NCBI GenBank assembly: GCA_973895155.1
Contig: OZ316895.1
Span: 16,678,001-16,742,000, forward strand
Direction of reading: 5' to 3'
Length of the DNA: 64,000 nucleotides
From: Marsupella aquatica
Lineage: Eukaryota; Marchantiophyta
Shown: positions 51,785 through 64,000 of the stretch, piece by piece
Layout: the number at the start of each line of letters is the position of its first letter
Numbering within the stretch: position 1 is the first letter of the stretch
Notes under the pieces: generated by a model
What the model saw: only the letters and a program-made list of their open reading frames with translations
What the model was told of the DNA's origin: nothing
Database searches by the model: none
Translations under genes and position numbers: made by a program

Positions 51785-52010
51785 ATCCCTGTGCTGCAAT
51801 TGCAATTTAATTTTGGTTCTTCTCTGCCAAAGAGCAATCCAGCAATTGGTTGTTGGTCGCGGGCCGAGATTCATTCCCAAAGTCTGTACTTGAACATCAT
51901 CACGTCTTCGTTGGAAATCTTACCTTATTTCGCTGTGCTGCAATTGCAATTGAATTTTTCGTTGTCCTCTGCCAAATTTCAATCCAGCAATGGCAGGTTG
52001 GTCGTGGAAA
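51785..52010. repeat. Direct duplication, period about 144 bp
   Basis: 'gtgctgcaattgcaatt' and the following 'tctctgcca...caatccagcaatgg' occur from 51791 and again from 51935. A related 'gggccgagattcttt' segment also lies near 51620. Confidence 0.7.
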
Positions 52011-53731
52011 TCGTAAGCAGCTACGAACAGTACTCTAGCGAGCTTGGGCAGTACGGTAGGCAACAAACCTTCACCCAGTACCAATTGTAGTGAGATCAAA
52101 TGCATACAACTACGGATCCTCGTTGATTTACGTTCATGACAAATGCCATCACACTTGCTGAAGGCACCATACAATTTTGCTACTTTTCTATACGCATCCA
52201 CCTTGCTAAGAGGAAGTGATTGTTACAGAGTAGACGGTAATCAAGCATGAGTTTTTCCGATTAAGTGGTATATAGATGCAGGGTATGAACTTTGTTGCAC
52301 TATTGAGGAGCCTCTTTCTGTCAGTCGATTTCGAGGTCGATTTGCACCAAATACTCTAGCTTCCAAACTACTGAGGTGACTTCGCACCTTGGTGCCAGCA
52401 TCCATCAATAAGTTCTCATTTATTCGTATCAATAGCTTTCATAACATAATCGATCCCAAATTCTAATCACAAGCCTTGTATTACAGTAAGCTAAATAATA
52501 AATTGCAAACATCCTGTTAATTCAATCTGCCTCCTCGATTTGTCCTCCCAGCTCATGGCACAAAAAGTAAAGGGGACGGAGCAAAAACGAGAGCAAGAGT
52601 GGTTTCTTTTTGCGTCGAGTAAAACAAATCCTGAGAGAAAAGGAAAAATGGGCCATGTTCGCGAGCACAGTAAGCATGAATCAACAGGCTTGTTTATATA
52701 AACCTGGCACTTCACAACGACTTCGACGTACAAGTAAAGGGAGGCAAACCAAATGTGGACCGTTTCGTCCTCAACCATGCCTGCAGCAAGTATATAATAA
52801 GCAGGCAAATGTTACTGTGGGAACTTCATATGAAGGTTACATTGGTGGTGTACATAATTACTTACTGTACTGCTTTCTCTGACCAGCGTTGTTGCACAAA
52901 TTTTTAAGTTAGTCTGAGTTGGGTCTCAGTATACATAATGATCTGTCCGTGCGTCCTGTTGAATGGTGGTATTGTGAAGTAATCATCTCCTCAGCTGTGA
53001 CCTGCGAAAGGCTCGATTAGGACCAGAAACCTGTCCTTGATGGACCAGAAGGTCGCAGGCTTTATGACCAATAATTTTGCAGATCAGATCAGATCACGTT
53101 TCGTGGGCTTGTGTTCGAGAAATATCTTTCATTTCATCAGGATGGAAACCAGGCTTTTTTTTGCCTCACTACAATGTGCAGTTGGGATCGCCAACGCTAG
53201 TCAAGCTAGGACGATTCTTTCATGGACTTACGGTTCTCAGTTGGCAATAGGCTGTCCTAAGAGTATATTCTAATTTGAATCAAAGCTAAGCCGCGCTTCA
53301 ATAAAGCTTACATCCCATCGATTAGAGGTTTAACTTACGCAGCCCATCAATAGACACTGACCATTCTTCATTACTCCCGGCCTCTCTTTCAACGTGCCCG
53401 TCAGTACAGTAGTCTGTCGGTAGGCTACACAATTTCATCCTCTCATCCAGCCGCAAATAACGCCATAGAATATAACTCGCAGGGACCTCAGACGTCTGTA
53501 CTCTGTCGCCCTTAGAAATGTTTCTGTTCTATCTGGAGAGCTCCATCTCCCCTAGCGTCTTTTACCTTACAGCACACTTTGCCTTTCATTAAGATGAGGG
53601 AATCCCTTCATTAGAATGTATTCATCATCGTAGACTATCTATAGATCTCTAATACCCATCGTCCAATAAATTTTAATTCAGTAGACATTTCAGACCCACA
53701 AGTGGACCTATTCTACTTACTTTCAAGTTAC
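52011..53731. other. Spacer
   Basis: No gene resolved. On the minus strand around 53340-53500 a hydrophilic open stretch (VPASYILWRYLRLDERMKL) could be an exon, but its phase does not connect to the exons at 53732-54153. Confidence 0.35.
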
Positions 53732-54153
53732 CTTGCAAGTCATGAGCAGTTTTCCATTGTTTACACGGTAATTGGAAGGTTTTAGTGAAGTAACGAATGT
53801 TGGAATAGAGTGATGCTGGAACTATGAAGATCGAGGAATTCTCGAGCATGGGTCGGAGAGAAAGCTGCAAGGCCGCCGACTGGCCCGCGACCAGAGATCG
53901 TGCATGCATCGGGAACAGCATGCCCGAGTACGATACTGTGAGGTCCTCAGTTTCAATCAAATCAATTTTAATATGTAGAACTAGTCAGAGAAGTCACCTG
54001 GAATGGGTAGAAAGTGTTGCTGTGTTTATCAATGGCTGCTTCTGCTGCTGCTGCAAAGACGCACAGACTCGCAGCAGAGAACACGGTCTGGAAGAAGCTC
54101 GTGTAGGTGGTGACAAGTGGTAATGCATGGATAGCTTCTGTCTGAATCATTGC
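53732..54153 (-). CDS. Two possible exons of an unrecognised gene
   Basis: Minus-strand exons 54153-53998 and 53945-53732 have good splice borders and join in phase 0. The first encodes MIQTEAIHALPL followed by a hydrophobic segment (SFFQTVFSAASLCVFAAAAE) suggestive of a membrane helix, and ends TFYPFQ. The second encodes DLTVSYSGMLFPMHARSLV and on to a phase-1 donor. No family recognised. The start could be the Met two codons into the first exon or an upstream exon, and the continuation was not found. Coding support is composition and splice phase only. Confidence 0.35.
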
Positions 54154-57100
54154 CTGGCTGCAGATAAATAGAATTATTTGCAACCAGTCTAATGGCGGCC
54201 ATGCAATAGGTCATTGCTGTTCTCCTCTTTGATCGACGGGTGAGGACCAGATTAAATCCGTAAGGAAGTCTATATTTTGCAGGCTAGGCAACAGAGGAAC
54301 GTACAGGAAAAGCCTGAGCAGAGCACTCAGCCTGACAAAAGACTTTTCATTGATCGTGAGGCTTCATTTCTCAGTAGTTGAAGGTGGTACATAACATATG
54401 TATGAGTGAGAAAGCTTGCACAATCAAAACACAACGAGTCCTGTTTTCAGAGCAAGATTCGGATTGGAATGTCTTATCTGATGTGACACAATTTAGTTAC
54501 ATACTGCTTAAGACAACATGTACTGTAGTGACCTGAGGTCCGAGCTAGCCCATCTGACAGCGCCCGAATTGCCTGTCAGACAGGAGGGAAAAGGTAAGAC
54601 CCAAGTCCAGGAGGATCCAGGATCTGACGACTCCATGATAGGTGACTGGTTCAATCAAGTCGGTGTTGTTATTGTACGCTCTCCACAAAATACGCGGTAT
54701 CTAAAGCTGATCCCGTGTCAATATGCAGTGGAGTGGTCCAACGGCATGTCGAGTGATTGACTTGCGCAGCCAATGTTGCATCAGTTTTTTTATCTTGTCT
54801 CGAAAGGAAAATTACTGAAAGGAGTTACAGGAACCACACCGGGGGGCAGGGGCATCAGTTTTGGAGAGTGGCTCCGCATCCACCAACAATGCTGCCGAAT
54901 CTTCTCAGTACAGTTGTCCCAAGCTGATTTGTTTCTGTGGTGTTTCAATTGACGAAGTTTCCATCACAGTCTTCTCTAGATGGACTCTTCAGGTTTTCCG
55001 TCAGTTCTGCCAGTGAGTTGGAATGACGATATACGAACGATCATGAAAGACGTCTGGTGAAGACACCCGAGCAGAATTGCAGTAACTTTAATTTCTGTGT
55101 TTTCATCTCGTTTCGGTGATGAGTCTGCATTTCAATGTAGCGTACCGCACTGACATGCATTTTCAATGGTAAGGCACTCACAAATGTATGCTCTGTCTGG
55201 ATAATAGACACTATTCGGACAATAAAAACATTTCTTGGGGAGTGTTCTAATCAAGCTCATGAATCTCTCCAGAACGATGAGCTTTGTGATCAAAGTTTTC
55301 TTCAAGCCCAGAACGGAGGGAAGAGTTGCCTTTTCTTTGGAGCTGTCTATATAAAGTTCAAGAGATCAAAGCTTGGGATAGCACGATATGAGGAGAGATG
55401 TGTGGGTGCCTGCTAAAGAAAACCAAAATTCAACGGACAACATAGAAAAGACCAACCGATCGAAGGACAAAGGTCTCCATAAACCTTTGTCAGTTTCGGT
55501 GCTCCGTGTATCGTACAGCAAAACATCAAGATCGGTGTTAATTTATGCATCAGGATTAGTGATCGACCTCGTCGTTCTTAATTGCTATTTTGTGAGAACA
55601 AGTAGATTTTCTTGACAAACCTAAATATGAAGCACACTAGTTTGTCAAAACAAGCTTGTTAGGCCACTTCTAGTACTGTCACATTCACGTATGTACCACA
55701 ACGAGATACTCTGAAAATGGTCCGTCGTGTAACTGGTGTGGAAGATGCAGTGCAGGGCGAATTTGAAACACTAGCCCCAACACCTCTTCCCATCCAGAGT
55801 AAGGAATGGCTCCTAGTACATAGGCTGCCCAAGACCGCTTCTATTCACCAGCACAGTCTAAAAATTAAAATCCTCTGTTACCAGAGAAATTATGACCTAT
55901 GGCTTTCACTCAATAGGTCATAAATGATAGACTTAGATAAATGTGGGTGATCATTGATGATTGGGTCCCCAGCATTGGAGCTACAGGCATTTCCGAGCTC
56001 AGGTGAGTTGTTCATGATGGTCTCAGTTCAAAATTCATTCACTTAGGTGCTCGATCATTGGTCACCGCAGCACCTTATTTGCACATTTTACAGTAAATGT
56101 CACTAATTATCCAGTAATATTGGAACCCGCATGTGCTGGACTAATATTAGGAGTAGCCATCGGTCATCCATGTGCAGATGTAAGACCTCGTATACATAAT
56201 TCTCCCTAACTGTGCAAACTTCCAAAAAAATTGAAAGAAATGCTCAAAACAGTTGGTAGAGGTAGAAAAGTAACCTATACCACCTACGTTCGTAGCTCCT
56301 TCCTAGCACTTGAATCAAACGAGGGAGATATCAACTAGTGTCCAGTACTCCGTATGTCTCATGCAACCCCGTGTGAATATTTATTCTTTGATCACACCGT
56401 ACGGAATATTCCTGTACGGGGTGTGCCAACGGGAGTCACGTTTGCTTGGAATCTTTGCTTGAAGGTACCTTGGACTAGAACAAATTGGAAGCGTATGAAG
56501 AAAAGAGCAGGTTCCATTGTTTCCATTTTATAAGTTTCTCTAAAGAGTGACAAATCCTCACCTTTAGATGAAAGCCAAGTGACTTATTTTGGTTTCACCA
56601 GTAGATTCACGATATCCCCACCCATTTTGATCTGGTGTCGCAAACGATAGGAACGAAATAAATTGTAGGGATGTGAACCTGGCGTTGCGTTCTTGTTTCG
56701 TGCTGTTTGTAACAGAGGAGTTCGGTTTCTTTGTGGATAAGGTAATAGCTTAGTAAGTGATCCAAAGTTTACATTTTCCGCGAATTTCCTCGCAGGCCAA
56801 TGGGTTTCCTTTGGAGAACACAAGTTGGTAAGCTTCCTGTAACGTCAACCAGACATGAGAACCACGAGATGACGCCACTGAGGACGGTTTTAAGTGTCAA
56901 ACACACCGTCAAAACACACGACTCTGGTCGAGCTAGCTGTAGCTGCTGCTCCTTGTAGAGCGGAAATTGATGGATCTCATGGACTGTTCAATTTGGAAGG
57001 ACAATATCTTGGCATAGGAAGAGGACACGTCGTTAATGTCGTGTTACGTTCAGTCTACCGGAAAAGAGTGAAAAGGGTAAAAGGTGGTAAGTGGCACGGC

Positions 57101-57644
57101 ACAAGGAGAGTGTATGTGATCATATGCAGGCTGTACACAACATCCCGTCACATCTCTGCAACTAAGGATCGTTGAGGTGAAATAGTACTGATGGGGAAGT
57201 CCTGGAGCTCCATCGAATTTTTTTCTTCTTCTACCTTCCATCTTTGATTTTGACATCTTGTAAGCAGGCAAATGATGCACTTTAAGATATTGTCTTATTT
57301 CACTTTGGTAGCAAGTCATAACAGTCGCCAGCTCTTGTGTGCTTGAACTAGACCCTGACAAGGCTAGCATTGTAGACAAGTATTGATATTTGATTTCCCA
57401 AGTAGTAATTTTACACATCAAAATCCTTTCACTTTTGAAAGAATAAGCTCAAGGCTTCAATTTACACATGACAGTGTTCCATGTGAATTTCAATCTTCTT
57501 GGGCACTAGCTCAACATGGTAGCGTGTAAATGCTTTAAGGCATGTGTCTCCCACAAAAATGCCATATACCCTAGCGTTGTAATGAGCTGAGAATGGGACC
57601 TGCCAACAGATGGAGGGAGATGGAGAGAAGATTCATCTGAACAG
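54154..57644. other. Intergenic DNA
   Basis: Short open frames on both strands without motifs; nothing supportable. The part at about 57180-57644 is probably 3' UTR of the minus-strand gene that follows. Confidence 0.4.
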
Positions 57645-60600
57645 TTACGTCCTGTGTGTGTATATTGCCTCCAGTCGCTCAATTGAAGCATAAAGGTGGC
57701 CCAGATTCAGACCGATGGTAGGGTCTCCCGTACCCAATGCTCTGGAAAGGAAACCAGAGTCAGCCAACAAAATTCATGCAAAACACAGTCAAATTATGAA
57801 TCCAGATACATCAGGACCCGCATAAGCTATGGCTAAGGCTTAGGGAAATTTCTGTCTTAGCTACTTAGCTGAAAGAAAGCTTCGCAAGGGCAAAGGTAAG
57901 AAGATCATAGACACGATTAAGGAAGACCAACCGGCCAATCCTCTGTTCGCGTTTTGAATGGTAAATGTTGAGAAGAAGGACACAATACACCAAAACATCG
58001 GCCAAGAACTGTTGGACTGATGGAGGACTCACCCATGCAAATCTGGGAGAACATATTCTGCACTCCATCCCACTCGAATGTCAAACACAGGTGTCAACGG
58101 GAGAAGTGTTTTGTGTCGTATATTTGTGGGACCACTCCCTCCGAGGGCTGATGTAACCTTCCATTTCCACCCGGTTGTATGAGTTTGCCACTCGTGACCA
58201 ATCCCAACCTGTTCGATAAATTATCGAAAAGTTTAGTCCAAAGCCAATGCTCAAAGATACTCGTTATGCAACAAAATAGTGACTGCGAATTACAAATCAT
58301 TTCCAGATGGCAGGTCAAAGGTCAGCCATTTCACCAACTGTATAATGGACGAGGAGAAGAAACTGATGGCTTGAGACATTTTACAAAGCCAAGCTCCAGC
58401 AAACTTAAGCAAACATTGATACAACGGCTTTCCATAAAACAGACAATAAAACAACCTGAACATTCAGCATTGAACCGATGGGAATCTTCTTTGTGAGCAA
58501 TCGCAGGTCACCGTGCTTTGGTTCAAAAATAAACTTCCACTTCCTGTCAACCGTTGCGGGTTTAAAGACGAACTTTGTATTGCATTCGGCGGCCTGAAAC
58601 CCATCAAACTGAAACCAACCACACATTAGCTGGCGTGGTTAACCTGGAAAAAGAACACCAAAGGACGAGCTCTGCATACGAATTCCAACCTTAAAAAGAC
58701 TCTAATCTTTTGAATGTCTGCGAGTGCTTCAAGACAAGACCAGTTCTGCATGAAACAAATATATAAGTAGATATTCGTCTGCAATCTTCACTGGCAAACT
58801 TTACCTTGAGAGATAAAATAAGTGCGAAAGTGGCTGTTTTCATTAAATTTCGTTTCTTATTTATTATTTATATAAGTCGGAGCTCAGCGATGAAACCAGT
58901 TTTGCAATCACAGTGATCAGAAGCACCACTGGCTTATACTGGTCACTATCTTCATTATGGCACAAAATCTTGCATTTTAGCTTTTCTATTCTTACATTTT
59001 TTTCAACTTCTTGGTTATTTGCCATCACCCATTTCTGTCATTTCATCTTTTAGGCGTTCCTGGACTTCAAGGCTCATTTGAATCTTTTGAAACTGCATGC
59101 CACAGAAATCTCTCTCCTATGCATAATGTGAAACGTAGACCCCATGCCTAAGTAAATGACGAGCAAACGACCAACGCTGTAAGACTAAATATATTTGACG
59201 TATCATTTCAGATACGGTGAACATCAGATGAGTACCTCAAAGTTAGCTCCAAGCTGGTAACCCTCTACTTGCTGCCTGAATTTCAGGAACAACTCCTTGG
59301 GCATCCAGTCAATGCTGTAATAATCTTCAAGGCTTGCAGGCTTGACTCCACCTTCTGATCCATAATCATACACAACTGGCTCCCTTCCAGTCTGAAGTGG
59401 CAGCATTTGAAGTGGTTGTGACACTGGATGAGTGTATGGACCCACAGGCGATGCATGAGGAACATGAGCGATCGATTGACTGTGCGATGGAAGGTCCTGC
59501 AAGCGTGAGCGTTTGCAAAAGCAATCAATTTTAAGAAGGGCAAGAAAAGTTTGAACTATCTCAACCGCTGGTGAAGTGTCGCACCAGTATTTCATGAAAA
59601 AAGCGTCAACCTCAAGCAGCTCAAGACATGAAAACACCGACAAACGAGAGACACAACAACTTGGAGCGGTGTCTCAAGAGGCTTTTGTAAGTACACTGTG
59701 CACAATACCCATTACTGACGGCTAAGTGAAATGTTGCTTGCTGTCCCTTGACTTTGCAGCCTTTGGACGCAAATATCTTTGTTGCTCATCAAGGCAGTAT
59801 CACGGATGCAGAATGGAATATATCAGACCAAAATGACGCATATATGATGATATGAAGGCTACAGCCCGAGCTCATTATACACTACTCATCATCCTATTTG
59901 GCCATATATATCAAGCTCTGTGATGAGAGCAGTGAAGGTGGGGAGAGGACTATCGCGACATTCGAATTTAACGCGTTGACTGCCTTACTTCCCTAGCTCA
60001 ACACAAATTTGCATCCAATCAGAAGTATCTCCTGCTTCTAACATTAGAGGAGATTGTATTTCGAATCATCTTGATTTGTTCTATGAAAATAAGTGGCTTG
60101 TATGGATGTAAAACTAACTGCGTAGCCTTTCAAAGTGCCCAAATCCATTTAGTATTTGCGGAACAGCCATCCAAACAAGAAGCTAGAAGTGTCTCAGGGT
60201 AATAAGCCACGAGTCCAAATGGCTGCCATTTTGCAAATGAAATGACCGACAAACAACAGGTCCTATTGCAAGCGTGGCGTACCGTGGTAGTCGTCGGGTG
60301 AGAAACAGACCCAAGGCTGGAAGGCCTTGACGATGAACTTTGTTGTGCATCTAAAACTGCTTGAACACGGTCCTTCAACGCGTTGATAAAATTACTGCTA
60401 CCTGCAACTGGTCTCTCAGATCGCTGACTGCAAGGCCAAAATAATTTTTATTAAATTTCTTGAAATATGCCGCTCCAACGTTGTTAGGATATGAAAGAAA
60501 GAATTAATTCAAAGTCCACAGCGACCAACGTGGGCCATAGGACCAGAATTGTGAGAAATGTGACAGGAAAGATCTTACGATAGCCATGTCCAAGAGAATC

Positions 60601-61256
60601 TCATGATTCTAATAAGGCTGAGAAAGTCTCACAGCCTATCATACTGCTTATGTGCTTCTCAGCACCGAACAGAAATCTGTTAAGAGTTGAGGTTTTCTGG
60701 CCCTGCCTAAATTTCTCATTACCACATGATAATTTTGTTTCTCAAGGCCCTAGCCATGCGACTTCATTTCCCCTCATCCAACCTTTTTCCCGCTCTATCA
60801 GGTCATCGCTTACACCTAGCATCTCAATAGATAATGCTCAGGCCGACAATTAGGGAAGAAGTACGTTTCTATCTACTGTAAAAAGAGATACTAGATATTC
60901 CCTTTATTACACCACCGTTTTAAAGCAAGGTCATCATACTCAACTGTTAGCCCATCTCAATCTCTTAAACAACTACGTCTGATTCGGCATCTCGATGAAT
61001 TTGAGGACTGAAAGAAACGTGCAAAGCATAAAAAAGGCGTGGTTTTTCGTTCAACTGTCCTTCGAGGAATACTTGCTCTGCTAAAGATTCAATTGAGAGA
61101 CCTGGAAGACGCATTCGGAGATCCATCGAATCTTGGAACACTACTGCTGTTTCTCGGCCTCTCGTCGTACGCATCTCTGACGACAGGAGTTGCAGAGAAC
61201 GGCCCAGACGGAGGAGATGACCACTGGGCATCCGGAGGAGGCCCGCTCCCCGCCAT
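57645..61256 (-). CDS. Conserved plant protein of unknown function
   Basis: Six minus-strand exons: 61256-61102, 60427-60283, 59496-59236, 58608-58456, 58208-58033, 57741-57645; all GT-AG, phases consistent, 328 codons plus TAA. Residues 1-155 are Pro/Ser-rich and probably disordered. The conserved core begins with SIDWMPKELFLKFR (about residue 161) and continues with KFVFKP, WKFIFEPKHGDLRLLTKKIP, VGIGHEWQTHTTGWKWK, and ends with AEYVLPDLHG and GLNLGHLYASIERLEAIYTH. I recall the same block order in an uncharacterised land-plant family (possibly the one labelled DUF7781); alternating hydrophobic residues suggest beta-structure. No catalytic motif or signal is evident. An alternative exon at 58745-58690 was rejected because it disrupts the core. 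The gene looks intact. Confidence 0.82.
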
Positions 61257-62394
61257 CCTTCCAACAAACAATAGATAATTTGGAGCTCCACCAAAACTTC
61301 CAATTTCAACCAAAAACCGAGAATCGTTCTGCCTCCTCGGGCCTTGAATAGTTCTACAATTTGCTGGTTCGTCAAGTCACCTTTGTCCAACGGACTTTCT
61401 CTCTAACTTTCTCTCCTTCGATGATAAGTGCAGCGGAATTCACCACAAGAGCTTTGAGAAAGGAGTCCCATGGCGAACAAGTAAATACCACGGCCCTGTC
61501 GTGATTATTCAGGCCTTTGAAATCGTAAGCGCAAAGGAACTGCTTCAGTGACCACCCGGCTCTTCACCGAGGACGCCTCGAGAGTTGAAAGAAATGTCTG
61601 AACACTATCCTCTTTGATCACGAAAACATCTCAATTGCTTGTCGACAGAGTGCGTGCTTCCTGGCCCCTCTGTGCCATCAATAACAAAAAATAATCCTCG
61701 CCCACATGCTCCTGATTACTTCATCGGGCGCCTTGCATAAACATCAACATCTGCGTCTGGGGTGCTCGGCATTCTTACAAAGGAAGTGACTCAATGAGCT
61801 GCGCTACTAACGACCTCAGGAATGGGCGGTCACAAATTAATGCACAATTTGGGTACACTATTTCTGACCATTTTCAAATGGATAGGTGTCCCACGCAGGT
61901 TCAAACCAACGGAATACGGAGTACCATCTCCAGGTTCGTTTCTTGGTTTCAGCAGCAGGATGTCAAAGAAACTGCCTTATTGCCGACTTGCCACTCAAAA
62001 GCTAATTTAGGATTTCTATTGGAAGAGTTGAGACGCAAAAGCATTCTCTCATGTCTTGTGGGAAAGTGAGCCATTCCGTTAAGGAATCACTTCCCAAACA
62101 TCGCAAACCGGAGATTCTTTTTAAGACTAGAGAATACTTTTTTGTTCGTGTTAACCGACGCCGGAGTTAACTACAGTAGAGTGCTGTAGGTCTTGGTATG
62201 TTTTGATTGAACTGAGTTGGTAGGTATCATAACTTCTTGGCAACACCACATAGTCGTTTTAGTCGGCCATATCAGGTGCAATATCTTGAGATTCAACACA
62301 GAAGTTCCATGCAGACTACTGGTCCTGTTTGCAGCAAACAAGATGCAGCAAACAAGAAGGGCACAAGTATTTGTATAAGAATTGAATCTTGGGC
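61257..62394. other. Upstream region of the minus-strand gene and start of a possible plus-strand gene
   Basis: Head-to-head arrangement is possible. A plus-strand stretch at about 61794-62069 is open in two overlapping frames (one beginning MGGHKLMHNLG at 61822), but neither could be tied to a family. Confidence 0.35.
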
Positions 62395-62812
62395 CAAAAT
62401 GCAAGTTTGAGGAGAGGACATGGAGTAAGGAATTGAAGGAGTACATTGACAGAAATGGTCCCCCCACATTTGACTTTGGTTGCATAATGTTTCCAGGTTT
62501 CTCAAGAGGCGTGAAAGGCAAACGGTCCACATGGTATGGACCCTGATGTTTTTCAGAATGTTTTCCCACTAGCACCTTATCATGTAACATGTTTGATTTC
62601 TAGAATAGATGACTTCCAGGCAATTGCGAAGTAAGAAGCAGCTTTGCTTTGTAGCAAAGTCCCTGGCCTGATTAGGTGATCTGTGTTTTATCTACTGTCT
62701 GTGTTTACGAATTTGCAGCTCTGAGGTAATTTACGTAAAATTCGAGACTCGGCGTCCTAAAATTCATCCTCTGCTCCCCGGATCCACCGTGTATATCGAC
62801 AGTAACATCCAG
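62395..62812 (+). other. Coding-like pieces, gene unresolved
   Basis: Around 62395-62545 the plus strand encodes CKFEERTWSKELKEYIDRNG and then PPTFDFGCIMFPGFSRGVKG, and stops at a TGA. A piece at about 62604-62631 (IDDFQAIA) ends in a GTAAG donor. A further piece at 62720-62812 (SEVIYVKFETRRP to TVYIDSNIQ) ends in CAG|GTGAG. The last two join in phase. The composition is clearly protein-like, but I recognise no family and could not connect the first piece, so this may be a gene with unseen exons or a decaying one. Confidence 0.4.
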
Positions 62813-64000
62813 GTGAGATGACAATTTAGATGGCAGGCATCGGCTCGGGGCGGTGTCGCTATTTTTCATGCATGCCAGCTGGTTTGGCAGCATTAGATCC
62901 TGTTCACCTTGTGCAGTTTTCTGTTTACACCTTGTTCATTTCATCATTTGTCCTACGCATCTCACACAAAAGTATTATAATGGATTATGAGACTCATGGA
63001 CCTACTGTAAGAAACCTCTTGGAGCCTTCTCATGGCCAAAATGGTAATGTAACTGTAACATTCCTTCCCTAATAACATATTTGTAACAAGCTTTCAAGTG
63101 AAATGAAGAATCTTCAACAACAATGCAGTCCATTATCGAGATCAATATGTTTAGTGACTAGTGTAATTTGATTTAAGGTCAGTTAGTCTAGTTGAATTAC
63201 TTGAAGGAAAGAGAAAAAGCATTGAGAACAGCATCTGTGGGTACTCTGGACTACGCTGGCGAAACCCAGGCCAATAAGCTAAGCGATAGCAAAGCAACAA
63301 GCAACAAATTGTACAGTGAGGCAATTCTAGTATTGTCTCCTAGTGCAGACACCTTTTCGAGTGGGAGCAATACACCATAGAAGCGAGCCCGGAAGCCAGA
63401 ATGCCTTAAGGGCCAACTCGCATGTAGACACTCCTTCACAATGCGGCCCTTACCTCATGCGCCACTTCAGGGAAAAGTGTGATCTGCTATACCAATCAGA
63501 GAAACCAGTACAAGGTCATGGTTGATCATTCTGTCAGCGACAGTCCAGGACGTGCTATGTATAGAAGCTTGAGGATTGTTTTATTAGCAAAGTAGAGGTC
63601 AGGACCTGCAAGGGCCGGAAAGTTTCCGCCAGACCTGCAGTCAGGCCTGCCGAAGGAGGGGCTTACGGGATTGCACAATTATCAATTCTTATCACGACAT
63701 GTTGCAGTCTAAGGGCCGCATTGTGAAGGACTCTCGACATGCGAGTTGGCCCTTAGTGACACGAAGAGAGACAATTACTTCAATGACAAGACACATGCTT
63801 TCGAAACGGTCTCTTTATCAACTCGGGGTTATGCCTGAAGGATTCATAAAATGTGGTCTCTCCTTGTCCATTACTTGATCATTTGATGACCTCGCCATTG
63901 TGCAACTACACAAACTAAAACCTAACGGTGAGGATGGGTGAAATGGCACGTCAGGGACGATAATCGAATATACGAATATAAAAACAGTTCAGAGTGCCAC
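62813..64000. other. Right edge of the window
   Basis: Besides the inverted repeat, a plus-strand open stretch at 63192-63380 starting after a possible acceptor (TCTAG) encodes LNYLKEREKALRTASVGTLD. It could be another exon of the unresolved plus-strand gene. Nothing else is supported. Confidence 0.35.
63408..63754. repeat. 347-bp block with 45-bp terminal inverted repeats
   Basis: The left arm 63408-63452 and right arm 63710-63754 are reverse complements at 42 of 45 positions. Each arm itself starts AAGGGCC and ends GGCCCTTA, so it has a small internal palindrome. The 257-bp interior is non-coding. This fits a MITE or an inverted duplication; no convincing target duplication. Confidence 0.8.

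Noticed and set aside
58690-58745. Extra exon (NWSCLEALAD...) in the conserved plant gene
   Set aside because: Splice borders exist, but joining it leaves the wrong phase for the next exon, and the protein core continues naturally from 59236 to 58608 without it.
60965-61390. 141-residue minus-strand open frame
   Set aside because: Starts with TTG, overlaps exon 1 of the spliced gene in another frame and has no motif; it is a shadow.
62171-62590. 139-residue minus-strand open frame
   Set aside because: It overlaps plus-strand segments with clearer protein-like composition and shows no family marks.

Overview
This window looks like nuclear DNA of a land plant. It holds multi-exon genes with GT-AG introns of about 75-530 bp and plant-typical proteins: an organelle-type tryptophanyl-tRNA synthetase, an ANP/NPK1-type MAPKKK, a DUF688-like protein and a conserved plant protein of unknown function. 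Between them lie long AT-rich stretches carrying SINE-like, MITE-like and PIF/Harbinger elements. Nothing seen fixes the lineage; a non-flowering land plant is a guess only. Exons were joined by eye from splice signals, reading phase and family knowledge; no transcript or database search was possible.

Layout. 129-3229 (+): 3' part of a TrpRS gene, eleven exons, 5' end outside the window. 3.2-6.5 kb: spacer with tandem repeats and a minus-strand SINE-like element. 7475-13012 (+): a 17-exon MAPKKK of 717 codons, with an unusual NCSVRLDS peptide repeat after the kinase domain. 13.0-15.5 kb: a MITE-like element and tandem repeats. 15.5-20.5 kb: a mosaic of duplicated blocks. It includes a broken, intron-containing copy of the 3' half of the neighbouring MAPKKK gene, bracketed by two direct repeats of about 500 bp. 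23299-28964: a nearly complete PIF/Harbinger DNA transposon with 16-bp terminal inverted repeats and an ATT target duplication. It carries a transposase (+), a Myb/trihelix-like protein (-) and, unexpectedly, a frameshifted OB-fold protein resembling the RPA1 C-terminal domain (+).

30819-34064 (+): an unrecognised, possibly plastid-targeted membrane protein. 38029-41213 (-): a two-exon DUF688-like gene of 943 codons. 44.66-45.12 kb (-): a relic of a leucine-rich-repeat receptor kinase. 45-57 kb: mostly repeats and featureless DNA, with two weak minus-strand exons near 54 kb. 57645-61256 (-): a six-exon conserved plant gene of unknown function. 62-63.4 kb (+): coding-like pieces I could not join. 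A 347-bp inverted repeat lies near the right edge.

The host genes do not form a shared pathway; this is ordinary dispersed plant gene order. The connected story is the mobile DNA: the Harbinger element with its possible DNA-binding accessory protein, and the repeat-flanked MAPKKK fragment. Relative to its parent, that fragment has gained many short insertions that create self-complementary tetramers.
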